Positions 35,848 through 43,466 of a stretch of DNA of 64,000 bases are shown piece after piece. The stretch is from positions 434,001-498,000 of the forward strand of contig NZ_CP073695.1 in NCBI RefSeq assembly GCF_018228765.1, in the 5' to 3' direction. The stretch's first letter is position 1, and each line of letters starts with the position of its first letter. This stretch comes from Halorubrum ruber. Its GTDB lineage: Archaea; Halobacteriota; Halobacteria; Halobacteriales; Haloferacaceae. The translations under genes and the position numbers were made by a program. The notes below the pieces were generated by a model. It worked only from the letters and a program-made list of their open reading frames with translations, was not told the DNA's origin and ran no database searches.

Positions 35848-37629
35848 TCACCGCAGCGCGTCGAGGTCGAACTCGAAGGCGGCGACCGGCACCTCCAGGT
35901 CGTGTTCGACGAGCACCGCGGGGTGGAGCTCGCCGATCACGCCGACGCGCTCGCCGTCGATCTCGACGTCGGCGGCGCGGCCCTCGATGAACGACGGGTG
36001 TTCGGTCCGCGGGGTCGCCAACTCGGCGCCGAAGTCGTCACAGAGCGCCTGGAGGCGCCCCTTCGCGGCCTCGTAGGAGGCGTCGCGGCGGGCGACCGCG
36101 CCGGCGACGTGGCGGGACTCGGCGACGTTCGCCTCCTCGTCGTCGTCGCGCTCGGCGACGAAGCCGACCTCGGCGACGTCTTGCGGGTAGGCGTTGTGGG
36201 TGTTCCGCTCCAACAGCATCACGAGCGACGGAAGTGCCCACGTGCGGAGCTGGGTGTACTCCTCGCTGTACGGCTCGGTGATCTCGACGGGGTCGCCGCC
36301 GCCGAAGACGCCGGCGCTCGCGTTCGCCGTCTCCCCGTCGGCGAGCGCCGCGCCCCCGGTCCCGGGCTCGACGTTCATCCGGTCGTAGTTCTCCGTTCCG
36401 CTCGTCATGTGGAAGTTCAGGAGATCCTCGAAGCCGAGGCCGACGAGGCTCGTCCGGACCGCGTCCTCTAAGCGCGAGCGCTCATGGCGGCCCCCCACTG
36501 TCCCCACGTCGGGGTAGCGCGGCTCTAAGTTGTCGAAGCCGTACGCGCGCCCCACGTCGTCGACGAGGTCGAGCGGGTGGAGCACGTCGACGCGGTACGG
36601 CGGAATCGACACCTCGTAGGTCACGTCCTCATCGAGGGTGTAGGAGGCGTCGAGCCCGGCGCGCTCGAAGCAGTCGACGACCTCCTCGGGCTCGAACTCG
36701 ACGCCGAGCAGCGTCTCGATCCGGTCGTGCGAGACGGTCTTCTCGTCGACGTCGAGGTTCGGGCGGACGAGCTCTCGGCCGTACTCGCTCGGGTGCGTGG
36801 CGCCCTCGGCGTAGTTCACCTTGACCTCCTCGATCGTCGCGCCGCGGGCAGACAGCGCGTAACAGATGATATTACACATCCGGTCGATCGTCCACTGGTC
36901 GGTGCCGGTGAGTTCGACGAGCAGCTCGCGGGAGCCGGTCGTCACCTCGGTGCGCTTCCCGTTGATAACCGGCGGGAACGAGAAGAGGCCGAGCTCGTCG
37001 TAGATCGCCGGGTAGCGGTCGAGCCCCTCGACGAGATCGGCGTAGGTCGTCCCCGTGTCGTGCTCATCAAGGACCTCGTTCGGGGTCAGCTCGTCGTTCG
37101 CGTCGAGCGGGACGAACGTGTCGCCGTCGGGGTCGACACCGCGGTAGGTGATCGACGGCTCCGCGCCCTCCTGGAGCGGTGCGCCCTTCACCATCGCGAG
37201 GTCGTGGATCCCGATCGCGCCCTTTGCGCGGCCGCGACCCATCGTCGCGTGGAGCTTCTCCTGGAGCTGGATCAGCGACTCTAAGGCCGCCTCGTCGAGG
37301 TCGAGGCCGCGGACGACGGCGCCGGTGACGTACGGGCGCTCGTCGGGCACCGACTCGTCGACTTCGATCGTCCACTCGGGGTCGTTCGTGTCGGGGACGT
37401 AGACGCCGCGGTCGTCGCCGTAGTGGTAGCGCAGCGAGCGCGCGACCCCCTCGACGGAGAGTCGGTCGAGCCGGTCGGGCGCGAACTCGAACTGGAGGAG
37501 CCCGTCGTCGGTCTCGCCCTCGAACTCTAAGCCGAGGCCGAACAGGTCCTCCTTGAACTCCTCGTCGCTCGTGTCGGTGCGGCCGGTGAGCCCGCGCAGC
37601 TCGTCGGTGTCGATGTCGACGACGGGCAT
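35848..37629 (-). CDS. pheT: Phenylalanyl-tRNA synthetase beta subunit
   Basis: 593 aa, typical for the archaeal beta chain. MPVVDIDTDELRGLTGR opens it; B3/B4 editing elements (MGRGRAKGAIGIHDLAMVKG, FSFPPVINGKRTEVTTGSRE), the B5 domain (EFEPEEVVDCFERAGLDASY) and the catalytic-like core (RTSLVGLGFEDLLNFHMTSG) follow in order. With PheS it forms the heterotetramer charging tRNA-Phe and edits Tyr-tRNA-Phe. Its ATG overlaps the pheS stop by one base. Confidence 0.95.
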   Translation of the reverse strand: MPVVDIDTDELRGLTGRTDTSDEEFKEDLFGLGLEFEGETDDGLLQFEFAPDRLDRLSVEGVARSLRYHYGDDRGVYVPDTNDPEWTIEVDESVPDERPYVTGAVVRGLDLDEAALESLIQLQEKLHATMGRGRAKGAIGIHDLAMVKGAPLQEGAEPSITYRGVDPDGDTFVPLDANDELTPNEVLDEHDTGTTYADLVEGLDRYPAIYDELGLFSFPPVINGKRTEVTTGSRELLVELTGTDQWTIDRMCNIICYALSARGATIEEVKVNYAEGATHPSEYGRELVRPNLDVDEKTVSHDRIETLLGVEFEPEEVVDCFERAGLDASYTLDEDVTYEVSIPPYRVDVLHPLDLVDDVGRAYGFDNLEPRYPDVGTVGGRHERSRLEDAVRTSLVGLGFEDLLNFHMTSGTENYDRMNVEPGTGGAALADGETANASAGVFGGGDPVEITEPYSEEYTQLRTWALPSLVMLLERNTHNAYPQDVAEVGFVAERDDDEEANVAESRHVAGAVARRDASYEAAKGRLQALCDDFGAELATPRTEHPSFIEGRAADVEIDGERVGVIGELHPAVLVEHDLEVPVAAFEFDLDALR

Positions 37630-39164
37630 CAGTAGCTCACCTCCGCGTTCCGCAGGAAGTCGATGTCGGCTAAGGTTCCGTGGAGGTCACGGATGTCCTC
37701 CGCCCCGGTGGTGAGCATCGCCAGTCGCTCCAAGGCGAGCCCCCACGCCATCACGTCGCAGTCGACGCCGAGCGGGCCGGTGACCTCCTCGCGGAAGACG
37801 CCGGAGTTGCCGATCTCGATCTCCTCGCCCGTCTCCGGGTGCTCGCCGAACAGCTCGAAGGAGGGCTCCGTGTACGGGTTGTAGTGCGGCTTGAACCGGA
37901 TGTCCGTGATCCCGAACTGCCGGTAGAACTCCTCGAAGGTGCCCATCAGGTCGCGCACCGAGAGGTCCTCGGCCATCACCCACCCCTCGATCTGGAAGAA
38001 CTCCAGCAGGTGCGTCGGGTCGAGCGTGTCGTTGCGGTACACCTTCTCGACCGAGAAGTAGCGCTGGGGCGGCTCCAGCTCCGCGCCCGCGATCCCCGAG
38101 AGGTAGCGCATCGACAGCGAGGTGGTGTGACCGCGGAGCGCGACCTCGCGGGCGAAGTCGGCCGACCACGGCGAGTGGTAGCCGTCGCCGTCGACCCCCC
38201 ACCCGTCGCGGTGGGCGGCCTCGACGCGGGCCATCAGCTCGTCCGGAATCGACTCCATCCGGTCCACGTCGAGCGCGAACCGGTCCCAGTGGGTCCGCGC
38301 CGGGTGGTCCTGGGGCATGAACAGGCAGTCGTTGATCCAGAAGTCGGCGTCGGCGTGCGGGCCCTCCATCTCTTGGAACCCCATGCCGACCAGCACGTCC
38401 TTCACGCGGTCGGCGGTCCGACGGAGGACGTGTTTCCGGCCGCCGCGGGCCGTCTCAGCGTCGGCCTCGACGTTGTACTCGGCGAACTCGGCGTCACGCC
38501 ACTCGCCGCTGGCGAGGAGTTCGGGCGTGAGCGCCCCGACCGTCTCGGTCGCCTCCACGCCGGTCATCAGCGCGTCGACGCCGTCGTCGGTGAGCCGGAC
38601 CGTCCGCGTGACCGACTCGCCGACCGCCACTAACCCGCGCGAGTCGAGCTGGTCGATCGCCGCCTCGTCGACATCAAGGGCCTCCGCGTCGAGCCCCTCG
38701 CCCTCACCGCCGGCGTCAGCGAGCGCCGCGAGCGCCGTCGCCTCGGGGTCGGCGTCCGGGTCGACGTCCGGATCGACCGAGAGCTCGCCGCCGTTGACGC
38801 TCCCGAATCCCTTCCGCGCGAAGTTCGCGAGCGCGATGTCGACCTCGGGGCCGTCTAGATCGGCCCCGCCGATGACCTCGCCCATCGAGACCGGTTCGGC
38901 GTCGGCGCCCGCGTCGAGCCCGGCCCGGTAGAGCCGCGTCTCGGGGAGCCCGTCCTCGACGTAGGTCCGTCCCTCGTCGGTGAGTTCGAGCGTCTCGTCG
39001 GTCGCGGACCCGACCTCGACGAGCCCCTCGTCGGCGAGGTCGAACGCCGCGCCGGCGACCGTCTCCGGCTTCAGGTCCGTCTCGTCGGCTATCTCCGCCA
39101 CCGTTCGTTCGTCCGTCGCGCTCGCGGCCTCGAGGACCGCGAGCTGTCGTTCCGGGAGTCGCAT
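37629..39164 (-). CDS. pheS: Phenylalanyl-tRNA synthetase alpha subunit
   Basis: 511 aa. The N-terminal winged-helix repeats of archaeal/eukaryotic alpha chains (LPERQLAVLEAASATDERTV, VAEIADETDLKPETVAGAAF) precede the class II core: motif 1 around MGFQEMEGPHADADFWINDC, motif 2 (YFSVEKVYRNDTLDPTHLLE) and motif 3 (DVMAWGLALERLAMLTTG). FQIEGWV and EPSFELFGEHPETGEEIE lie between motifs 2 and 3. It charges tRNA-Phe with PheT, encoded directly downstream. Confidence 0.95.
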   Translation of the reverse strand: MRLPERQLAVLEAASATDERTVAEIADETDLKPETVAGAAFDLADEGLVEVGSATDETLELTDEGRTYVEDGLPETRLYRAGLDAGADAEPVSMGEVIGGADLDGPEVDIALANFARKGFGSVNGGELSVDPDVDPDADPEATALAALADAGGEGEGLDAEALDVDEAAIDQLDSRGLVAVGESVTRTVRLTDDGVDALMTGVEATETVGALTPELLASGEWRDAEFAEYNVEADAETARGGRKHVLRRTADRVKDVLVGMGFQEMEGPHADADFWINDCLFMPQDHPARTHWDRFALDVDRMESIPDELMARVEAAHRDGWGVDGDGYHSPWSADFAREVALRGHTTSLSMRYLSGIAGAELEPPQRYFSVEKVYRNDTLDPTHLLEFFQIEGWVMAEDLSVRDLMGTFEEFYRQFGITDIRFKPHYNPYTEPSFELFGEHPETGEEIEIGNSGVFREEVTGPLGVDCDVMAWGLALERLAMLTTGAEDIRDLHGTLADIDFLRNAEVSY

Positions 39165-39255
39165 TCGAGTTGTCTCTACACGCGTGCGGCTGGTTGGTAA
39201 CGGTTCCGGGACCGGGACGTCGGAAGAGAATCGTTTCTGATAAATTGAGCGATCG

Positions 39256-39264
39256 AATCATATA
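39256..39264 (+). promoter_or_regulatory. TATA box for the HalOD1 gene
   Basis: aatcatata lies about 25-30 bp before ATG 39286, implying a leaderless transcript. Confidence 0.5.
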
Positions 39265-39285
39265 CCGTATCGGTGTACGGGAGCT

Positions 39286-39591
39286 ATGAGCAGCGCAACG
39301 ACCGGATCGAACGATTCCGGCTCGGTTCCGGAGACGGCCCGCGTCTGTCACGGCGACGACGGTCCCGCTCCGAGTCTCGCCGTCGTCGAGGCGATCGCCG
39401 AACTCGTCGATGTCGACCCCGTCGACCTGTCCAAGGAGGGCGTGGTGCTGTACGAACACGTCGATCCCGACGCGCTGAACGCGCTCGTCGCGGGACGGGC
39501 CGACGCCGACGTCGACATCTCGCTCACGGTGGCGGGCTACGACGTCCGCGTCGGCCCCGACTCCGCGGTCGCTCGCCGAGCGCGGGACTGA
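39286..39591 (+). CDS. HalOD1 output-domain protein
   Basis: 101 aa. After a disordered N-terminus, SLAVVEAIAELVDVDPVDLS then ALNALVAGRADADVDISLTV and GYDVRVGPDSAVAR match the HalOD1 domain, a small haloarchaeal output domain found alone or on response regulators. The function is unknown; it is thought to act in signal-transduction output. It is divergent from pheS. Confidence 0.78.
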   Translation: MSSATTGSNDSGSVPETARVCHGDDGPAPSLAVVEAIAELVDVDPVDLSKEGVVLYEHVDPDALNALVAGRADADVDISLTVAGYDVRVGPDSAVARRARD

Positions 39592-39625
39592 GACGCAGCC
39601 GACGGCGCGGACCCGTTTTCCGCCG

Positions 39626-40327
39626 CTACTCCCCGTCTGCCGCCCGCTCGCGGAGCCGCGCGATCCGATCGCCGAGCGGCGGCTGGACCTCGAACCACGT
39701 CGACCAGTCGCCGGTCTCTGGCTCGACCCCGCGGCGCTCCGCGATGCACTCGAACGCGTCGGCGACGCGGTCCGCGCCGACCGCGTCCGCGGCGCGGGCG
39801 TCCGCCGCGTACTGGACCCGCCGGCCGGCCCAGAAGGAAGCGATCCCTACGGCGATGACGGCGGCGAAGCCGGACTCGAACGGGACGAGCGTCGTGACGA
39901 CCGCCGCCAGCGTCGCCAGCACGGCGCCGACCGCGACGGCGCGGAACTCCGCGTAGTACGCCGCGACTCGCCCGGCCTCCGCCGCGAGCAGCCCGACCGC
40001 GACCTCCTCGTCGAGGTCGGTCAACACGTCCCCCGTGAGGAACAGCACCCGACGCCGGGGCGGCCCGCGGACGGCGACCTCGGCGGGACCGGTCGCCGAC
40101 CCTCCCTCGTTGCTTGCGCCGTTGCCGCTCCCCGCCCCGTCGACGGACTCGATCGCGACCCGCTCGATGTCGAGTCCGCCGGGATCTGCCAGCGCCGCGA
40201 TCTGCGCGCGCTCCGCATCCGTCGGCGGCCGCAAGTCCCGGTAGCGGTCGGCCGCGTACAGCGGTCCCACCGAGACCGCGAGCGCGGAGATGACGCCGAC
40301 GCCGACGACGAACGCGACTCCGATCAT
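39626..40327 (-). CDS. Degenerate M48-like membrane peptidase homologue
   Basis: 233 aa from ATG 40327. One helix at the N-terminus (MIGVAFVVGVGVISALAV) and two in the middle (AVAVGAVLATLAAVVTTLVP, FAAVIAVGIASFWAG) match the M48 topology. Where M48 proteins have ...HExxH..., this one reads DEEVAVGLLAAEAGRVAAYY, so both His are gone. The later ExxxD zinc-ligand segment aligns with AADARAADAVGADRVADAF, and the C-terminal PPLGDRIARLRERA is the usual M48 end (HPPLxxRIxxL). It is probably non-catalytic, perhaps a scaffold or decoy. It is last in the MinD operon. Confidence 0.65.
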   Translation of the reverse strand: MIGVAFVVGVGVISALAVSVGPLYAADRYRDLRPPTDAERAQIAALADPGGLDIERVAIESVDGAGSGNGASNEGGSATGPAEVAVRGPPRRRVLFLTGDVLTDLDEEVAVGLLAAEAGRVAAYYAEFRAVAVGAVLATLAAVVTTLVPFESGFAAVIAVGIASFWAGRRVQYAADARAADAVGADRVADAFECIAERRGVEPETGDWSTWFEVQPPLGDRIARLRERAADGE

Positions 40328-40440
40328 CGCTCTCGCTGACGGGACGACCGGAGTAAAAAGGCGCGGTGTCGCGACGCGTTCCCGGTTTTCCCGTCTCGCG
40401 CATCTCACCCGTCTTGCGCATCTCACCTGTCCCGCCCTCT

Positions 40441-41091
40441 TCACTCCGGGACGCGCCGCGCGAGCGCCCGGACCGCCGCCGCGGCCTCGCTGTCGGGCGC
40501 GGCGCTCACGATCGGCCGCTCCGTCGCGACGGACCGACCGACTCGCGGGTCGGTCGGGACCACCTCGACGGGCGCGCCGAGCGCGTCGCCGATCGGTTCG
40601 ACTGGCGGCGGCTCGGTCACGCGGTTGACCGCGCAGCCGACCAGGCCGGCGTCGAGCTCGCGGGCGAGCTCCCGGGTGCGGATCGCGTCGGCCAGCGCGA
40701 ACGCCCGGGGCGAGACGACGAGGAGGCAGGCGTCCGCGACCGCCAGCGGCACGCCGGCGTCGGCGCGGCGTCCCGCGGGACAGTCGAGGACGACGGTCCC
40801 GAACTCGCGCTCGACCGCGGCGACCGCCCCCTTCAGCCGGGTCAAGTCCGCGGCGCGCGCGCCGGCCAAGGTCCGCCCGCAGGGGACGATATCGACCGGC
40901 CCCGACCGGACCGTCTCTATCGGGTCCGCCGCGCCGGCGAGCACGTCGTGGAGGTCGGGGCCGCGGCCGTCAGGCAGGTCCGCCATCCCGAGGTCCGCGT
41001 CGACGACGACCCCGTCGAGCTCGGCGGCGACGTTGTACGCGAGCGTCGTCTTCCCGACGCCGCCCTTCCCGCCCGCCACCGCGAGGATCAC
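40441..41091 (-). CDS. MinD/ParA-type ATPase
   Basis: 216 aa from GTG 41091. Deviant Walker A LAVAGGKGGVGKTTLAYNVA, switch I (VVDADLGMADLPD) and switch II (VVLDCPAGRRADAGVPLAVA) are clear. No C-terminal amphipathic membrane helix typical of bacterial MinD is evident. The start overlaps the previous gene's stop as GTGA. Haloarchaea carry several such ATPases, whose roles go beyond division (positioning of motility and chemotaxis machinery, for example). The operon partners are uncharacterised, so the role is unknown. Confidence 0.85.
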   Translation of the reverse strand: MILAVAGGKGGVGKTTLAYNVAAELDGVVVDADLGMADLPDGRGPDLHDVLAGAADPIETVRSGPVDIVPCGRTLAGARAADLTRLKGAVAAVEREFGTVVLDCPAGRRADAGVPLAVADACLLVVSPRAFALADAIRTRELARELDAGLVGCAVNRVTEPPPVEPIGDALGAPVEVVPTDPRVGRSVATERPIVSAAPDSEAAAAVRALARRVPE

Positions 41092-41879
41092 GCCAGCGCC
41101 TCCAGCGCCTCGGTCGGGACCTCGCTCTCCTCCGCCCGCTCGGCCAGCGCCGCGGCGCGGTCGCGGACCGCCTTCAGGCGCTCGGCGTCGGTCGCGATGC
41201 GCTCGTCGAGTCCCTCCACCGCGTCGAGGCCGCCGACCTCCTCGACGACCGCCGTCGCCGTCGCGAGGTCGGCGTCGTCGAGTCGCTCCCCCCGCTCAAT
41301 CCGCGCCTCGACGGCCGCGAACCACGCGTCGATCTCGTCGGACCCCGCTGCGCTCGGCGGCGGATCGGGAGCCGCCGACCGGTCCGCGTCGCCGTCGCTC
41401 TCCTCGCCGTCGGCCGCTCTCCCGTTGACGTCGTTGCCCTCCTCGCCGTCACCGTCGTCCGTGTCACCGCCCACCTCGTTGACGGCGTCGCCAGCTTCCG
41501 CTCCGGCGACCGCACGCCGCGGGGGGCGATGCGATTCGAGGTCGCGCACCACCGCCCGCGCGAGGTCAGAGCCGTCCTCGGTCGCCGTGCGATCGTCCTC
41601 CGCGTCCGCGGGCTCGACGCTCGCGATTTCGACCGGCGGATCGACGGGGTCGGCGAGCGCTGCGAACCCGAACGCCGCACGGTCGCCCGGGTCGATCACC
41701 GCGGTCACGCCCCCGGCGTCCCACCCGGCTTCGGGGATGCCGCCGCGCCGCGGTGGAAGGACGGGGCCGTCCAGCCGGCTCTCGATCCGGACGCGCCGCG
41801 GGACCGCCCCGTCGTTGCGCACTCGGACGCCGACGAGCGACGCGTCCCCTTCGCGGTCGACGGACCAGTCGAGTTCCAT
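41088..41879 (-). CDS. Haloarchaeal conserved protein with N-terminal beta domain and helical tail
   Basis: 263 aa from ATG 41879 (MELDWSVDREGDASLVGVRV); an ATG at 41903, directly abutting the upstream stop, would add eight residues. An N-terminal beta-sandwich (ALVGVRVRNDGAVPRRVRIE, GVTAVIDPGDRAAFGFAALA) is followed by a long acidic disordered linker (about 120-190) and a helical C-terminus (EIDAWFAAVEARIERGERLD). It belongs to the compact operon with the MinD-like ATPase. No functional family is recognised. Confidence 0.65.
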   Translation of the reverse strand: MELDWSVDREGDASLVGVRVRNDGAVPRRVRIESRLDGPVLPPRRGGIPEAGWDAGGVTAVIDPGDRAAFGFAALADPVDPPVEIASVEPADAEDDRTATEDGSDLARAVVRDLESHRPPRRAVAGAEAGDAVNEVGGDTDDGDGEEGNDVNGRAADGEESDGDADRSAAPDPPPSAAGSDEIDAWFAAVEARIERGERLDDADLATATAVVEEVGGLDAVEGLDERIATDAERLKAVRDRAAALAERAEESEVPTEALEALA

Positions 41880-41903
41880 GCGTCGGGTGCCGCGGAATCG
41901 CAT

Positions 41904-42692
41904 TTAAGTGTCGGGGTCGGACCCCACGCGGACCGCCGCGGTCCGGAGCAGCGACCGCGCGCTCCGCTCGGACGCCGCGACCGCTCGGGCCGCGTCGCCG
42001 CGCAGTTCGACAGGGCTGTCGAGCGCCGCGACCCTGACCGCCGCGAGCGACGCCGCGACCGGGTCCCCGTCGTAGTCGTCCGGCGCCGCGCCGGCCGCGC
42101 TTGGATCGCCGCCCGGGACGACCCCCAGCGCGCGGCGGAACGACGGATAGACCGCCTCGGCGAGTTCGCGGCGGGCGGTCCGCAGCCGGTTTCGGAGCCG
42201 GTCGCGGAGCCGCAGCCGTCGCCGCCGCTCGTCCCGGTTCCGGGCCGCCTCGGCCCGCGCGCGCTCGAGCGCCTGCTCGGCGGCGATCGCCTCCGTCTGC
42301 GCGGCCGACAGCTCCGCGGCCGCTTCCTCCAGGTCGCCGAGCGTCTCGTCAGCCTCGGCGTCGACCGCGCGGCGCGCTCGGGCGTCGCCGCGCAGCGCCG
42401 CAACTCGTTCCTTCAACCGCTCGGTCTCTCCGGTCGTCTCGGCGACCCGCCGCCGCGCCGCCGTCAGGTCCACCGGCTCGATCTCGATCGCCGCGAGTTC
42501 CGCCTCGATCTCGTCGATCTCGGGCGCGACCGACGCGGTCCGTCCCCGCGAGCGCGCGGCCGCCGCGAGCTGTCGCCGGAGTCCCGCCTCGGTGGGGAGC
42601 CGCCCGAGCACCGCGCTCGGTTCCGGACGCTCCTCAACGCCGACGGAGCCGTCCACCTCGCTGTCATCGTCGGAATCCGGCGGGACCGACAT
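41904..42692 (-). CDS. Haloarchaeal conserved coiled-coil protein
   Basis: 262 aa from ATG 42692 (MSVPPDSDDDSEVDGSVGVE). The centre (about 45-200) is one long heptad-rich coiled coil: EIDEIEAELAAIEIEPVDLT, RLKERVAALRGDARARRAVD, AAQTEAIAAEQALERARAEA and so on. A globular end follows (LAEAVYPSFRRALGVVPGGD). It is probably structural within the complex formed by this operon. Stop at 41904 abuts the next ATG candidate. Confidence 0.65.
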   Translation of the reverse strand: MSVPPDSDDDSEVDGSVGVEERPEPSAVLGRLPTEAGLRRQLAAAARSRGRTASVAPEIDEIEAELAAIEIEPVDLTAARRRVAETTGETERLKERVAALRGDARARRAVDAEADETLGDLEEAAAELSAAQTEAIAAEQALERARAEAARNRDERRRRLRLRDRLRNRLRTARRELAEAVYPSFRRALGVVPGGDPSAAGAAPDDYDGDPVAASLAAVRVAALDSPVELRGDAARAVAASERSARSLLRTAAVRVGSDPDT

Positions 42693-42700
42693 CGCCCCGG

Positions 42701-43039
42701 TCACAGCTCCCGGTCGCGCATGGCGTCCGGGTCCGGATGCTCCGTCCCCGCCGCGAAGGCGGTGTACGGCGTCGACTCCGCGGACCGGTCCGCGTAGGCC
42801 GCGGCGGCCTTCCGGACCGGCTCGTCGACGGCGACGAACTCGTTGAACGGTTCGGTGCGCTCTATCTGGACGTCTCCGCCGTGTGACTCCCGCAGCCGGA
42901 GCGCGAGGAAGGCGGCGTACACCGTCTCGTCGAACAGCGCGGCGCGGCCGAACCGCCGGGCGACGACCGACTCGTGGCGACGACACAGGTTCCGGAGGCC
43001 GGTTCGGGCGGCCGCCGAATACGTCACGACCAGCAGCAC
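42701..43039 (-). CDS. Haloarchaeal small conserved protein, first gene of the MinD operon
   Basis: 112 aa from GTG 43039 (VLLVVTYSAAARTGLRNLCR). The start follows from the TATA box at 43061-43069. The sequence is compact and mixed alpha/beta, with VVARRFGRAALFDETVYAAF and VQIERTEPFNEFVAVDEPVR. Four genes follow with gaps of 0-10 bp or overlaps as far as the MinD-like ATPase, so they should work together. Function not recognised. Confidence 0.65.
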   Translation of the reverse strand: MLLVVTYSAAARTGLRNLCRRHESVVARRFGRAALFDETVYAAFLALRLRESHGGDVQIERTEPFNEFVAVDEPVRKAAAAYADRSAESTPYTAFAAGTEHPDPDAMRDREL

Positions 43040-43060
43040 GCCCGCCGGTGGTCGGTTTTG

Positions 43061-43069
43061 AAATTTATC
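43061..43069 (-). promoter_or_regulatory. TATA box of the MinD-containing operon
   Basis: GATAAATTT on the minus strand (aaatttatc on +), 22-30 bp before GTG 43039, in sharply GC-rich surroundings. Confidence 0.6.
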
Positions 43070-43169
43070 CGTTCCGGACCGGAACGTTTCAGCCGCCTTC
43101 AGCGACGGCGGGTCGGTTCCGCCCTTCGTCGGCCCGCTGTCGGCGGTCGGAACCGCCCGCCGTCGGACG

Positions 43170-43466
43170 TTAGAACCGCTCGACGTCGAACTCGGGATCG
43201 GTGTCACCCTCCGGGTCCCCCTCGTCGAGGTCACTGGCGGCGAGGACGCGCTCGCGGGCGGCCGGTTCCGAGGGCGCGACGACGACGGTGCCGTCGACGG
43301 GGTCGTCGCCGACCGCGCGGAACACGTCACCGTCGCCGTCGAACTCGGTCGCGTACGTCCGGAGTACGGCCGCCACGCGCCGCTCGGTGGCCGCGAGGTC
43401 GGCGTCGCCGTTCTCGAACTCGCGGAGCGCGTCCTCGACGTTCCGTATCGCGGAGATGCGGTCCAT
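43170..43466 (-). CDS. Small conserved haloarchaeal protein encoded behind mcm
   Basis: 98 aa (MDRISAIRNVEDALREFENG...). The first half is helical (DADLAATERRVAAVLRTYAT) and the second half a strand-rich VVVAPSEPAARERVLAASDL segment. The ATG directly abuts the mcm stop codon (TAG then ATG), so it is co-translated with the helicase. Function unknown. Confidence 0.65.
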   Translation of the reverse strand: MDRISAIRNVEDALREFENGDADLAATERRVAAVLRTYATEFDGDGDVFRAVGDDPVDGTVVVAPSEPAARERVLAASDLDEGDPEGDTDPEFDVERF

